A stretch of DNA of 64,000 nt from Vibrio barjaei (GTDB lineage Bacteria > Pseudomonadota > Gammaproteobacteria > Enterobacterales > Vibrionaceae). The position numbers and the translations under genes were made by a program. Below, in pieces: positions 34,954-43,709 of this stretch (position 1 is its first letter; every line of letters starts with the position of its first letter). The notes under the pieces were generated by a model. That model had not been told where the DNA came from. It saw only the letters and a list, made by a program, of their open reading frames with translations, and did no database searches. The stretch covers positions 372,001 to 436,000 of the forward strand of contig NZ_LQXO02000053.1 in the NCBI RefSeq assembly GCF_001639065.2, written 5' to 3'.

Positions 34954-35799
34954 CTATTTATCGCCAATGTAGATGTTCATTGCTTCTGAGGTAGACGCAC
35001 CATTGTGAATCATAGCCATCAAAGCGTCGACAACGCGGCTTGGATTTGGGTGTTGATAAATGTTGCGTCCATACACCATGCCAAGAGCTCCCTGATCTAA
35101 CAGTGCTCGCGCTTTGCTAAACACAGATTCAATGTCTTCACGTCCACCGCCACGAACCAGAACCGGACACCTTGCCGCCTCAACCACTTTATGGAAGTCT
35201 TCCGCTTGGCTCGTTGGATCTGCTTTAATAATGTCAGCGCCTAGCTCACGTGCCATGCGTACTAGCGTGACAATCTTTTCGCAGTCGCCATCGACCATAT
35301 AAGCCTGTCCTTGACTGTTAGGCTGCATCACTAATGGTTCGATCATCAGTGGCATACCGTATTTCTCACACTCTGCTTTGACCTTACTGATGTTGGCAAC
35401 ACATTGCTTAAATAAGTCAGGTTCATCAGGCAGCATGAATAAGTTCACCACAACGCACGCCGCATCCATTTGAAGAGCTTGAATAAGAGGCTGCTCCGCA
35501 TTTTGTAGTAGCGCCCACATGTGGCGGTGACGTTCTGCGTTATACGGGTTCCCCAAATCGATTCGCATGACCAACGCAGGCTTGTCTTTGCCATCAACAG
35601 TTTGCAGTAAGTCAGCTTGACCCGCGTTCATCTGAATCGCATCTGGTTTGGCATCCACAAGTTGTTTTACTACTGAAGACATGTCTTCCAGCCCATCTAA
35701 AAACGAAGGCTCGTTGCACACGCCGTGGTCGATAGCCACATCCAAACAACGCCCCTGTTTAAATAGGCGATTCATCCTGACTTTACTGGTTAAATACAT
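34954..35799 (-). CDS. DhnA-type class I aldolase
   Basis: A 281-residue aldolase of the DhnA/LsrF/FbaB superfamily. Active-site pieces are LDVAIDHGV (D24-H25), the Schiff-base lysine in GADIIKADP (K192) and the phosphate-binding VRGGGR (215-220) with GMVYGRNIYQ (240-249). Members cleave ketose phosphates to dihydroxyacetone phosphate or related triose units plus an aldehyde, or act as thiolases (LsrF). The chosen ATG has GGAGAAG before it and overlaps the dehydrogenase gene by 17 bp; an in-frame ATG four codons earlier lacks a site. In this operon the likely substrate is the oxidised phosphorylated polyol. Confidence 0.85.
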   Translation of the reverse strand: MYLTSKVRMNRLFKQGRCLDVAIDHGVCNEPSFLDGLEDMSSVVKQLVDAKPDAIQMNAGQADLLQTVDGKDKPALVMRIDLGNPYNAERHRHMWALLQNAEQPLIQALQMDAACVVVNLFMLPDEPDLFKQCVANISKVKAECEKYGMPLMIEPLVMQPNSQGQAYMVDGDCEKIVTLVRMARELGADIIKADPTSQAEDFHKVVEAARCPVLVRGGGREDIESVFSKARALLDQGALGMVYGRNIYQHPNPSRVVDALMAMIHNGASTSEAMNIYIGDK

Positions 35800-37555
35800 A
35801 ATCTTCTCCATCTAATAGTTGTTCATTTTCCGTAACGGTAGGTTGTAATTTGGGTTTTGAAACTCTTGGTAAGGCGTCCAATTCAACGCCATGGAAATCC
35901 AGTAACACTTGCTTCGATTGAGCTCTATCTTTATCGCGCTTACTTTGACTCCAAGAAAAGTGGTCAGCGACTAAATTAGAGATCTCTTCAAAGCTTTCCG
36001 CAGTTAACTTGCCTTCAATCGCTATCGAGGTACGGCGAAGCAGCACATCTAACGTTGTCGATACATACTCACGTTCCAGAATGAACTTGAGCTCTCCTTG
36101 GGTGTAGTCATTGAGTGACGCTAACGCTTTATCTTGTATTCCTTGAAGTGTGCCAAGAAGTGATTCACAAGCGGTGCCGTAGCGCTGAAACCAAGTTTCG
36201 ATTTGGCATTCTGAATATTGTGGATGACGCTCACTCAATGAGGCTAAGTAAGTCGCTTTTAATGAATCAGTGACAGGGTAACCATCGCCACCACCAATCG
36301 CTCTTTGTTTGGTATCGCATACTCGCGTTTTGCCAAGCGACGCTAAGAGTTCATCTGCCACTTCCTCACCAAAGGCACGAAACGTTGTCCATTTGCCGCC
36401 GATAAGCGAGTAGATATGAGTGTCGCCAATCTTGTCTTGTTTCAATGAATGGCTACGGGGGATTTGCCCTGTAGTTGAGGTATTTACTGACGGAAGTGGT
36501 CTCACGCCACAGAACTGATATACGATCTGCTCACGCTCAATATCCAGCTTTGGTAGCACGCCTCTTAGTGATTCGATGATGTAATCAATTTCTTCGTCAG
36601 TACAACGCACCGATTCAGGGTCGCTTACTGGGATATCCGTCGAGCCGATCAGTACTTTTCCGAAGTACGGGAACAAGATACAAACTCGTCCTTCGCTGTT
36701 TTCATAAAACAGCATATTGCCATCCAACTCAGCAAGCAGCTCTGCATTATCGACGATAATATGCGACCCTTTCGTCCCCTGCATATACTGGCTAGGTGCA
36801 GTCAATAGTCCATTGGTCGTGTCGACCCAAGCACCTGTCGCATTGACCACATGATTCGTTTTAACTTGGATTGCGTCCGCAACATCGTGATTAGAAATCG
36901 TCAGCTGCCCCTGATCTAACTCAGAGACCATGGTGTAATTTAGGGCAACGCCTCCCGCTTCCACCCCTTCTTGAATCAATTCCAAGGCGAGGCGCTCGGG
37001 TGAGCTAATCCAGGCATCAAAGTATGTGGCACTGCTCTTGACGTCACTCCCCATCATTGGCCAGCGTTTTTGGGTTGAGCGAGCTGAATGCATTTGGTGA
37101 TTTGGCATCAATTGATCACGCTTGGTGAACCAATCGTAAAGGCTCAACCCAATTTTGATGACCACAGAGCCGCGCTGTGAAGGCTTGTCTTTCAATCCTA
37201 AGAACTTAAACAAACCATCAAACATACCCGACCAAGTAGAGAAAATAGGTATAGTAGTTTCTAAAGGAGCAACAAAATGAGGCGCGTTATCAAGCAGGCG
37301 GTTTCGCTCATAGAGTGCTTCTTTCACCAATTGAAATTCACCATTTTCTAGATAGCGAAGTCCGCCATGTATCATGCGAGATGGCGCAGCACTGGCCTTA
37401 GAGCAAAAGTCATCTTTCTCGACTAACAAGACCTTCACACCTTGCAATGCCAGTTCTCGAAAAACGCTAATGCCATTTATTCCTCCGCCAATGACCACGG
37501 CGTCAAAGTCACTATTCTCTTCTATTCGCCTAAAGGCGGTTGAGTTGTTATTCAT
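35783..37555 (-). CDS. GlpD-like FAD-dependent polyol-phosphate dehydrogenase
   Basis: A 590-residue flavoprotein of the glycerol-3-phosphate dehydrogenase family. The FAD-binding GGGINGIS lies at 23-30, followed by SRMIHGGLRYLE, NATGAWVD, QGTKGSHIIVD, GSTDIPV and GGKWTTFR; a C-terminal helical domain completes the usual 500-600 residue length. Erythritol-4-phosphate dehydrogenase EryB belongs to the same family, so the position between kinase and aldolase genes argues for a phosphorylated polyol as substrate and electron delivery to quinone. AGGGAG precedes the ATG. True glycerol metabolism is less likely because no glycerol facilitator or GlpK-type kinase is here. Confidence 0.87.
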   Translation of the reverse strand: MNNNSTAFRRIEENSDFDAVVIGGGINGISVFRELALQGVKVLLVEKDDFCSKASAAPSRMIHGGLRYLENGEFQLVKEALYERNRLLDNAPHFVAPLETTIPIFSTWSGMFDGLFKFLGLKDKPSQRGSVVIKIGLSLYDWFTKRDQLMPNHQMHSARSTQKRWPMMGSDVKSSATYFDAWISSPERLALELIQEGVEAGGVALNYTMVSELDQGQLTISNHDVADAIQVKTNHVVNATGAWVDTTNGLLTAPSQYMQGTKGSHIIVDNAELLAELDGNMLFYENSEGRVCILFPYFGKVLIGSTDIPVSDPESVRCTDEEIDYIIESLRGVLPKLDIEREQIVYQFCGVRPLPSVNTSTTGQIPRSHSLKQDKIGDTHIYSLIGGKWTTFRAFGEEVADELLASLGKTRVCDTKQRAIGGGDGYPVTDSLKATYLASLSERHPQYSECQIETWFQRYGTACESLLGTLQGIQDKALASLNDYTQGELKFILEREYVSTTLDVLLRRTSIAIEGKLTAESFEEISNLVADHFSWSQSKRDKDRAQSKQVLLDFHGVELDALPRVSKPKLQPTVTENEQLLDGEDYVFNQ

Positions 37556-37600
37556 TGTTGCTCCCTGCCACTGTTTTCCGCTTTTCCTTACGATGCGGCT

Positions 37601-38587
37601 TTACGCCAATTCCAACTCGCCAAAAAACTCATGGGATTTTGCATCAATAAACTTCACCTCTTCCTGAGATAGCACCACACTTCCTGCCTCGGCGTTTTCT
37701 ATTGCTTGCGCTGCATTTCGTGCACCACAGAGGGCATAAGTAATACCTGGCTGTTGCAGTGTTGCGGCAATCACTAGCTGTGCAACACTCACATTTTTCT
37801 GACGAGCAATCGGCTCGATTGACTGACAGAACTTTTGTACCCAACGGCGATTTTCGATAGTAAACATAGGATCAGTGATACGCTGGTCATCGCCAGTGAA
37901 AACACGTTCAGGGGTAATTTTTCCACTCAGCAACCCCATAGCAAGTGATGAATAGCTAAGACACGCGACATTAGTTTTGATGGTTGACGGCAACAAGGTT
38001 TGCTCTAACTGACGTTCAATTAGGTTGTATTTCTCCTGCACCGCGTCCACAACGCCGGTTTGTTGATACTGTTCCAACTCCGCTTGATTGGCGTTGCTTA
38101 TCCCGATGGCACGGATCTTACCGGCTTTCTTTAGCGCCAATAATGCTTCCATGGTTTCAGCAATCGGCGTGGTTGGGTCTTGCCAGTGGGTAATGTAGAG
38201 ATCGAGATAATCCGTTTGCAGGCGTTTTAAGCTTTGCTCCACCTCATGTTGGATAGCATCAGCGCCAAGATAACGGTGCACTGGCTTGCCATTCTCATCA
38301 AAAAAGTGATTACCTTTACTGGTGTGCCAAACCAAACCACATTTGGTTGCCAGTACTACCTTGTCGCGGCGTCCTTTGATCGCCTTGCCCACTATTTCTT
38401 CAGACACACCAAGTCCATACGCTGGCGCGGTATCAACTAAAGACACGCCGTGATCTAATGAAGCATGAATGGCATCAATTGAGGCCTTTTCATCTGTTCC
38501 ACCCCACATCCAACCACCCATTGCCCACGTGCCAAGACCGATGACTGATGCTTCAATACCTGAATTACCGATTTCTCTAGTTTGCAT
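37601..38587 (-). CDS. Aldo/keto reductase
   Basis: A 328-residue NADPH-type aldo/keto reductase with (beta/alpha)8 fold. The catalytic tetrad is complete: D52 and Y57 in DTAPAYGLG, K82 in LATKCG and H134 in YITHWQDP. The C-terminal cofactor signature reads GITYALCGARNAAQ. It stands between the SorC regulator gene (9 bp) and the GlpD-like gene (45 bp), so it is part of the operon. It could oxidise or reduce the imported sugar, polyol or lactone precursor, which would also give the SMP-30 lactonase a role. Its direction in vivo cannot be told from sequence. Confidence 0.9.
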   Translation of the reverse strand: MQTREIGNSGIEASVIGLGTWAMGGWMWGGTDEKASIDAIHASLDHGVSLVDTAPAYGLGVSEEIVGKAIKGRRDKVVLATKCGLVWHTSKGNHFFDENGKPVHRYLGADAIQHEVEQSLKRLQTDYLDLYITHWQDPTTPIAETMEALLALKKAGKIRAIGISNANQAELEQYQQTGVVDAVQEKYNLIERQLEQTLLPSTIKTNVACLSYSSLAMGLLSGKITPERVFTGDDQRITDPMFTIENRRWVQKFCQSIEPIARQKNVSVAQLVIAATLQQPGITYALCGARNAAQAIENAEAGSVVLSQEEVKFIDAKSHEFFGELELA

Positions 38588-38596
38588 GTTGATTCC

Positions 38597-39556
38597 CTAT
38601 TCTGCTTGTTCTAATACACTGGCGACGGTGTCTTCGTCCGAGACTAACCCGTTGATCAATCCGCCTCTCAATGCCGCTAACATGGCAGACACTTTAGAGC
38701 GAGTTGCTGCTACACCGAAACTGTGTTCAATGCTATTGAGTTCTAGAAGATTGAGGCCGATAAGTTTTTGGTTGATATGTTCTGCGCATTTATCGCCCTG
38801 TGCATCATAAAGGTGGGCCAGTACTTCCCCTTTACATTGGGCGCTGATCAGTGTTTCTGTTTCATGACCACTTAACGAGCGCAGGTCATAGTAGCTATCG
38901 CTTTCACTAGCGACGGAACCGATACCCACCAAGGCAATATCTGCATTTCGAGCCAAGTCGAGCACGTCCTTAATACTACGCATCTCCATCAAAATATTGC
39001 GCTGTTCGTCAGTATCAACGAAAAGCGGCGCGTGCAACTGAGTACTTGTTCCGCCTAGCTTTTCTGCCAACTTGCTTGCTAGGTAGTTCACATCCGTAAA
39101 GTGATGCCCCTGAATCCCCCCCGTAGCCGGAACCACTCTCACATTCGGAAAGTGCATGGGTTTTAGCTGCTCAACAATCTGCGCCATAGTTTTACCCGCA
39201 CTAATGCAAATAATGCTGTCTGGCTTGATGGTTTCTATAAGTAGTTCACCTGCGGCTTGTGCCACTTGGCGAGTAACGACTTCGTCATCTTGGCTGAGAC
39301 TTGGCTGAATCACCGCAGTTTTCAGACCAAACTTATCCAACAAACGTTGTTCTAAGGTATGCGTTCTTTCTTGTGGAAGCTTTAAGGTAATCTCAACCAG
39401 ACCATCATCATGCGCTTGCTTAATTACACGATTCACTTTCGCTGTGGACAACCCAAGCTGCTTAGCAATATCCGACTGGCTGCGATTTTCCATATAGCGC
39501 AACGTTAAGATCTTCGCTGTTTGTCTCAGTATGTCGTCACGTTCGTTCATCGTCAT
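38597..39556 (-). CDS. SorC/DeoR-type sugar-binding transcriptional regulator
   Basis: A 319-residue regulator. The N-terminal helix-turn-helix (about 26-48, SQSDIAKQLGLSTAKVNRVI) is followed by the SorC sugar-phosphate-binding domain with ICISAGKTMAQIVEQL, VVPATGGIQG, LVGIGSVASES and GVAATRSKV. LsrR and EryD are members. The start at 39556 is preferred to 39613 from family length and the AAAGG site before it. First gene of the leftward operon and divergent from the importer. The three TGAAAT-NN-ATTTCA dyads in the 434-bp gap are its likely operators. The inducer is probably the phosphorylated substrate made by the FGGY kinase. Confidence 0.92.
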   Translation of the reverse strand: MTMNERDDILRQTAKILTLRYMENRSQSDIAKQLGLSTAKVNRVIKQAHDDGLVEITLKLPQERTHTLEQRLLDKFGLKTAVIQPSLSQDDEVVTRQVAQAAGELLIETIKPDSIICISAGKTMAQIVEQLKPMHFPNVRVVPATGGIQGHHFTDVNYLASKLAEKLGGTSTQLHAPLFVDTDEQRNILMEMRSIKDVLDLARNADIALVGIGSVASESDSYYDLRSLSGHETETLISAQCKGEVLAHLYDAQGDKCAEHINQKLIGLNLLELNSIEHSFGVAATRSKVSAMLAALRGGLINGLVSDEDTVASVLEQAE

Positions 39557-39652
39557 ATCTCTACCTTTATTACTGCTTTCTGCCTTTATATAGGCTTCAC
39601 ATTTCGTTAACACTCAATGGCTTTTTATCTTGGCAATCTTGGTTAACCAAGT

Positions 39653-39668
39653 GTGAAATTTATTTCAT
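39653..39668. promoter_or_regulatory. TGAAAT-NN-ATTTCA dyad 1 (SorC candidate operator)
   Basis: GTGAAAT-TT-ATTTCAT, perfect over six bases on each side, 97 bases before the SorC gene start. It shares the following TCTG/CCTG context with the copy at 39834. Confidence 0.55.
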
Positions 39669-39713
39669 CTGAGTAAAAAGTAATCATAGAAAAAGACTTT
39701 TACAAGTTAAAAT

Positions 39714-39728
39714 GATACCAATCGTATC
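39714..39728. promoter_or_regulatory. GATAC-N5-GTATC operator, importer/regulator gap, copy 1
   Basis: GATAC-CAATC-GTATC, with T before and G after, the same flanks as the copy 60 bp further on. Confidence 0.6.
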
Positions 39729-39742
39729 GTTTTGACCATTTA

Positions 39743-39758
39743 AGTGCGTTAGATCACA
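39743..39758. promoter_or_regulatory. Weak CRP-like site
   Basis: AGTGC-GTTAGA-TCACA keeps eight of ten positions of TGTGA-N6-TCACA. It lies between the two GATAC dyads. A sugar catabolic cluster under CRP is expected, but the left half is poor. Confidence 0.3.
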
Positions 39759-39773
39759 AATAATGACCAAAGT

Positions 39774-39788
39774 GATACGTATTGTATC
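39774..39788. promoter_or_regulatory. GATAC-N5-GTATC operator, importer/regulator gap, copy 2
   Basis: GATAC-GTATT-GTATC, 60 bp centre to centre from copy 1. Confidence 0.6.
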
Positions 39789-39833
39789 GATATAGGATTG
39801 ACCGGCTACATTTTGTTCACTACCTTTTAACAC

Positions 39834-39869
39834 GTGAAATATATTTCACCTGTCTGAAAGATAATTCAC
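39834..39869. promoter_or_regulatory. TGAAAT-NN-ATTTCA dyads 2 and 3 (SorC candidate operators)
   Basis: GTGAAATATATTTCAC (39834-39849) is a perfect 16-bp palindrome. CTGAAAGATAATTCAC (39854-39869) matches it at 13 of 16 positions and starts exactly 20 bp later, about two helical turns, which suggests side-by-side binding on one DNA face. Confidence 0.6.
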
Positions 39870-39990
39870 ATCATCGAGAACAACGTGTTGTGCTGCTTTT
39901 GGCTTACTAAGAACGAAGCTGTTTTATAGAAGCAAAGCAGATGTTGCTCCAAAGACGACGAGTGAATAGCAAATACAAATGGAGAAAATT

Positions 39991-41016
39991 ATGAAGTCAG
40001 TGACTTTGAAAAAGATATTTAATAAAGGACTTATCGCTACGAGTATTATTGTCGCTTCAAGCCTAGCTGCCACAACACATGCAAACGAACGAATCGCGTT
40101 TTTCGTTTCTGATTTGTCTAATGTATTCCACCAATCTCAAGCGACGGAAGCAAAGCGCTACGCTAAAGAGAAGTACGGTGCTGAAGTAGTTATCTTCGAT
40201 GGCAAAGCCGATTCAGCGGTAATGACGCAAAACGTTGACCAAGTAGCGGCAGGGGCATTTGACGGTGCCTCACTGCATATTTGGGATGGCGAAGCTGCGA
40301 CACCGGGTGTTGAAGAAGCATTAGAAGAGAACATCGCTATGACGTCTTTCTTTAGCCCAATTACTGATACCGGCATTCCAACGGCTCGAAGTGATGAAGC
40401 GACCGTCTCTTTCGATATGGGCGCACAAATGGCAAAAGCGTGGAAAGAAGCGAATCCTGACAAGCCAATCGTCATGGTTCAACTCGGTTGGCCAAACCAT
40501 ACCGAAGTAAGTTCTGGTCGAACTAACCCATTTGCAGAAGGCGTGCTTTCAGTTGATCCAACAGCTAAGAACCTCGGCGCTCTTGACGCTAGTGGTGGTC
40601 AAGAAGCGGCGAAACAGATCATCGTTGACCTTCTTACTCAGCAACCAGAAGTTAACTTGATTTATTCCGAAGCCTCTAACTTAACAGTTGGCACAATGGC
40701 AGGTCTTAACCAGCTAGGTCGCGGCAAATTCAAAGATGGCAAACCAGTGACAGAGATCGTCGCTAGTGTTGACTTTGACTCGGTTGAATTTGGTCAAATC
40801 TATGACCCTGAATCAAGCCTAAAAGTCTCTATGGGTCTTCCACCAATTGAAACAGCACGTGGTCGTATCGACTTGGTTATGGACGTGATCAACAAAAAAG
40901 TTGCACCGACAAAAGATCAAGCAGAAGAATTCTTCTACAAGGCTTACACCATCTCTTACTGGTCAATGCCAAAACCTGCTGCAGAGCAATGGCTAGACGC
41001 TCAGTTCAGTAACTAA
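39991..41016 (+). CDS. Sugar ABC importer periplasmic binding protein
   Basis: A 341-residue periplasmic binding protein with a signal peptide ending near residue 32 (SLAATTHA, then NERIAFF). The mature part is of the ribose/AI-2 type (Periplasmic_binding_4-like) with two lobes: SNVFHQSQATEAKRYAKEKYG, IFDGKADSAVM and the late MGLPPIETARGRIDLV hinge. The chosen ATG has GGAGAAA before it; an ATG four codons earlier has none. First gene of the importer operon, divergent from the SorC regulator. A stable hairpin follows its stop, which would raise its level relative to the membrane subunits. Its ligand is the key unknown of the cluster. Confidence 0.9.
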   Translation: MKSVTLKKIFNKGLIATSIIVASSLAATTHANERIAFFVSDLSNVFHQSQATEAKRYAKEKYGAEVVIFDGKADSAVMTQNVDQVAAGAFDGASLHIWDGEAATPGVEEALEENIAMTSFFSPITDTGIPTARSDEATVSFDMGAQMAKAWKEANPDKPIVMVQLGWPNHTEVSSGRTNPFAEGVLSVDPTAKNLGALDASGGQEAAKQIIVDLLTQQPEVNLIYSEASNLTVGTMAGLNQLGRGKFKDGKPVTEIVASVDFDSVEFGQIYDPESSLKVSMGLPPIETARGRIDLVMDVINKKVAPTKDQAEEFFYKAYTISYWSMPKPAAEQWLDAQFSN

Positions 41017-41025
41017 CCCAGGCTT

Positions 41026-41052
41026 AAGGTCGGCGGCTAGACCGCCGACCTT
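41026..41052 (+). terminator. Intercistronic hairpin after binding-protein gene
   Basis: AAGGTCGGCGG and its exact complement make an 11-bp GC-rich stem with loop CTAGA, nine bases after the stop. TATATATTC follows, so it may terminate partly or stabilise the upstream message. Confidence 0.7.
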
Positions 41053-41161
41053 ATATATTCATTTATTCAAAATCTCAGTGTTAAGGAAAAACTCGCTTCA
41101 TCTGTCATGTCATCTGTGACCTAGCAGTATCGAAGGTGCAACCACTGAAGGAGAGATCGTC

Positions 41162-42670
41162 TTGAATAGTCACAATTCAACACCTGTATTATCAATTGAA
41201 GGGCTGATTAAGGACTACCCCGGTGTTCGGGCAGTTAACGATGTGAGCTTTGCGATTGAACGAAGTACTGTTCACTGCCTGATTGGCGAGAACGGCGCAG
41301 GAAAATCCACATTGGTAAAAATGATCACCGGCGCTATTCAGCCTACTCAAGGCAAAATGAAAGTGAACGGTAAGGATTACCGACCCACTGGCACTCAGTC
41401 AGCGCGTGAATCGGGAATCGCCACTTTATTCCAAGAGCTACACGTCGTTGATGAATTGACTGTACTTGAAAACTTAACGCTGGGTATGGAACAGAGCCGA
41501 TTTGGCTTTTTGATCAAATCAGATTTAGAAGATCGCGTAATCGAGACCTTGGCGACCATCGAGCCGTCTATCGACCCATATGCCCGAGTCTCGACCCTAG
41601 GTGTCGCTCAAAAGCAGATTATTGAAATTGCCCGTGCCGCTTCATCTGGCGCTAACGTCATTATCATGGACGAACCAACGGCAGCGTTGTCGGAAAGAGA
41701 AGTCGAAAGACTTTTTACCGTTATTCGTAGGCTACAAGAACAAAGCGTGACGGTTATCTATATCTCTCACAAGCTGGATGAGATTTTGACCTTAGGCGAC
41801 CGCGTCACCGTAATGCGCGATGGCAAACACATCGCAACCAAACCCATGTCTGAAGTCGATGGTCGCGCCGAGCTTATCGATATGATGATTGGTCGCAGCA
41901 TCATGCATGATTATTCCCCGCGCGATGCCATTACTGATGAAGTATTCCTTGCGGCGCAGCGCCTTAACAATCACCGCCTCAAAGATGTCTCGTTTGATAT
42001 AAAAAAAGGTGAGATTGTTGGGTTTTATGGTTTGGTTGGCGCTGGAAAAACAGAGATCGCACGCGCGATATTCGGTGCCGACAAAGTGTCTGGCACAATT
42101 CGACTCAATGGCAAAGATGTTGGTAATTCGCCACGTGAAGCCATTGCTGCGGGTATTGCCCTCGTACCTGAAGAGCGTCGTACTCAAGGCTTATTTACCA
42201 ATTTAACCATTCGAGAAAATATCCCAGTCATGAATCTGCCAAGAATGTCTGACTTTGGGGTATTCAGAGAAAATGATGAGCTGAATGCGGCGATCGACTA
42301 CGTCGATAAGCTCTCTATTGCCACCAGCTCGATAGAAAAACATACAGAGAAACTCTCCGGTGGTAATCAGCAAAAAGTGGTTATCGCTAAATGTTTGTTC
42401 TCACAGGCGAAGCTTCTGCTGCTCGATGAACCCACTCGCGGCGTCGATGTGGGAGCGAAAAAAGAGATCTATGACTTAGTGAAAAGCCTCGCCAACGAAG
42501 GCAACTCAGTAGCGGTGTTTTCCACAGAACTCGAAGAGATCTTGGGCGTTTGTGACCGAATCTTCTTACTTTATGACGGTTCACTGGTATCTGAAATCAA
42601 GAATGGACCGAACGTCGACACTAACTTTATTTTAAATGCCGCTACGGGTGGCCTTGAGGAGGCAGTATAA
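41162..42670 (+). CDS. Sugar ABC importer double ATP-binding protein (RbsA/LsrA class)
   Basis: A 502-residue ATPase with two nucleotide domains. Domain 1 has Walker A GENGAGKST, Walker B VIIMDEPTAALSE and a degenerate signature (STLGVAQKQ). Domain 2 has Walker A GLVGAGKTE, signature LSGGNQQKVVIAK and Walker B LLLDEPTRGVDVGAKKE. Asymmetric domains of this kind are normal for the CUT2 (carbohydrate uptake 2) family. It starts with TTG at 41162, supported by AAGGAG about nine bases before. Its stop TAA overlaps the next ATG by one base (TAATG). It is paralogous to rbsA at 59.6-61.1 kb. Confidence 0.92.
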   Translation: MNSHNSTPVLSIEGLIKDYPGVRAVNDVSFAIERSTVHCLIGENGAGKSTLVKMITGAIQPTQGKMKVNGKDYRPTGTQSARESGIATLFQELHVVDELTVLENLTLGMEQSRFGFLIKSDLEDRVIETLATIEPSIDPYARVSTLGVAQKQIIEIARAASSGANVIIMDEPTAALSEREVERLFTVIRRLQEQSVTVIYISHKLDEILTLGDRVTVMRDGKHIATKPMSEVDGRAELIDMMIGRSIMHDYSPRDAITDEVFLAAQRLNNHRLKDVSFDIKKGEIVGFYGLVGAGKTEIARAIFGADKVSGTIRLNGKDVGNSPREAIAAGIALVPEERRTQGLFTNLTIRENIPVMNLPRMSDFGVFRENDELNAAIDYVDKLSIATSSIEKHTEKLSGGNQQKVVIAKCLFSQAKLLLLDEPTRGVDVGAKKEIYDLVKSLANEGNSVAVFSTELEEILGVCDRIFLLYDGSLVSEIKNGPNVDTNFILNAATGGLEEAV

Positions 42671-43695
42671 TGAACACGTCAGTAAAGCCTAATCACTCGC
42701 CAGTCGAGTATCGAAGGGTGAGCGACCAAATGTACATTACCTTGTTAGTGGCATTTGTCGCTATCGGGCTATTCCTTGTTGCGTCAGCGTTTGTCCCGAA
42801 CTTTTTCCAAGTTCAAAACATGCTTAATCTGATTACCAATAACTGGGCGGTGATTTCTCTTGGTGTTGGCGTCTCTTTCTTGTTGATTTCAGGCAACTTT
42901 GACCTATCCGTTGGCGGTATTGTTGCGCTTTCAGGCGTGCTGTCGGTTTGGTTTGCTCAAGCCATAGGTGGCGGTTCTGCTCTGTCCACAGGTTTAGGCT
43001 TACCTTATTGGTTAGCCGTGGTCGGCGCTTTAATGGGTGCACTGGCTATCGGTGGTCTGAACGCTCTGTTCGTAGTGAAGTTTCGCATCCCATCAATCAT
43101 CGTCACACTAGGTACCATGATGGTGGCGAGAGGTATTGCGCAGGTGATTACTCAAGGCTCACAACGTAACACCAATTTGCCCGAAGAGTTTGGCCTTCTT
43201 GGTAATTTGAAAGTGTTCGGGACCTCAATGCAGTTCCCAGTGCTATTTATGCTCATCCTATTTTTTGTCGCCATTTTCATTGAGCGTAAAACAGTGTTTG
43301 GCCGCATCACCTATTGGATTGGTGCCAACCCTGAGGCCGCAAAGCTGTCAGGTATCGATAATTCCAAACACATTACTTACTTATATCTATTTAGTGCGCT
43401 AGTGGCCGGCATTGTTGGCATCCTGCTCTCCTCTGAGTTTAAGTCAGGCTTTTCTAATCGCGGTTTACTGATGGAGTTTGATGCATTGGTTATCGCGCTA
43501 CTTGGCGGTATTGCTATTGCTGGTGGCTTCGGTTCAGTCATTGGCATGTTCTTTGGTGCCATTATCTTGGCGGTGGTAACCTCGGCTGCAACTGGGTTAA
43601 CCCTCTCACCGGATTGGCAATTCATACTCAAAGCAGTCGCTGTTTTCTTAGCGATTACTGCTCAAACTTGGGCATTGTCCCTTAGAAACAAATAA
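42670..43695 (+). CDS. Sugar ABC importer permease 1 (CUT2 family)
   Basis: A 341-residue inner-membrane permease with about ten helices. Family marks are GNFDLSVGGIVALSG, ALAIGGLNALFVVKFRIPSIIVTLGTMM and GANPEAAKLSGID with the CUT2 cytoplasmic-loop pattern, then LLGGIAIAGGFGSVIGMFFG. It pairs with the next permease to form a heterodimeric channel, as LsrC and LsrD do. The start overlaps the ATPase stop by one base. Confidence 0.92.
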   Translation: MNTSVKPNHSPVEYRRVSDQMYITLLVAFVAIGLFLVASAFVPNFFQVQNMLNLITNNWAVISLGVGVSFLLISGNFDLSVGGIVALSGVLSVWFAQAIGGGSALSTGLGLPYWLAVVGALMGALAIGGLNALFVVKFRIPSIIVTLGTMMVARGIAQVITQGSQRNTNLPEEFGLLGNLKVFGTSMQFPVLFMLILFFVAIFIERKTVFGRITYWIGANPEAAKLSGIDNSKHITYLYLFSALVAGIVGILLSSEFKSGFSNRGLLMEFDALVIALLGGIAIAGGFGSVIGMFFGAIILAVVTSAATGLTLSPDWQFILKAVAVFLAITAQTWALSLRNK

Positions 43696-43709
43696 GGAAG
43701 GGAAACGTT

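Larger units (their letters stand above)
39557..39990. other. Divergent control region of the polyol cluster
   Basis: This gap contains three TGAAAT-type dyads, two GATAC-N5-GTATC dyads and a weak CRP-like site in alternating order, so at least two regulators are likely to act here. No open frame is supported. Confidence 0.6.
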
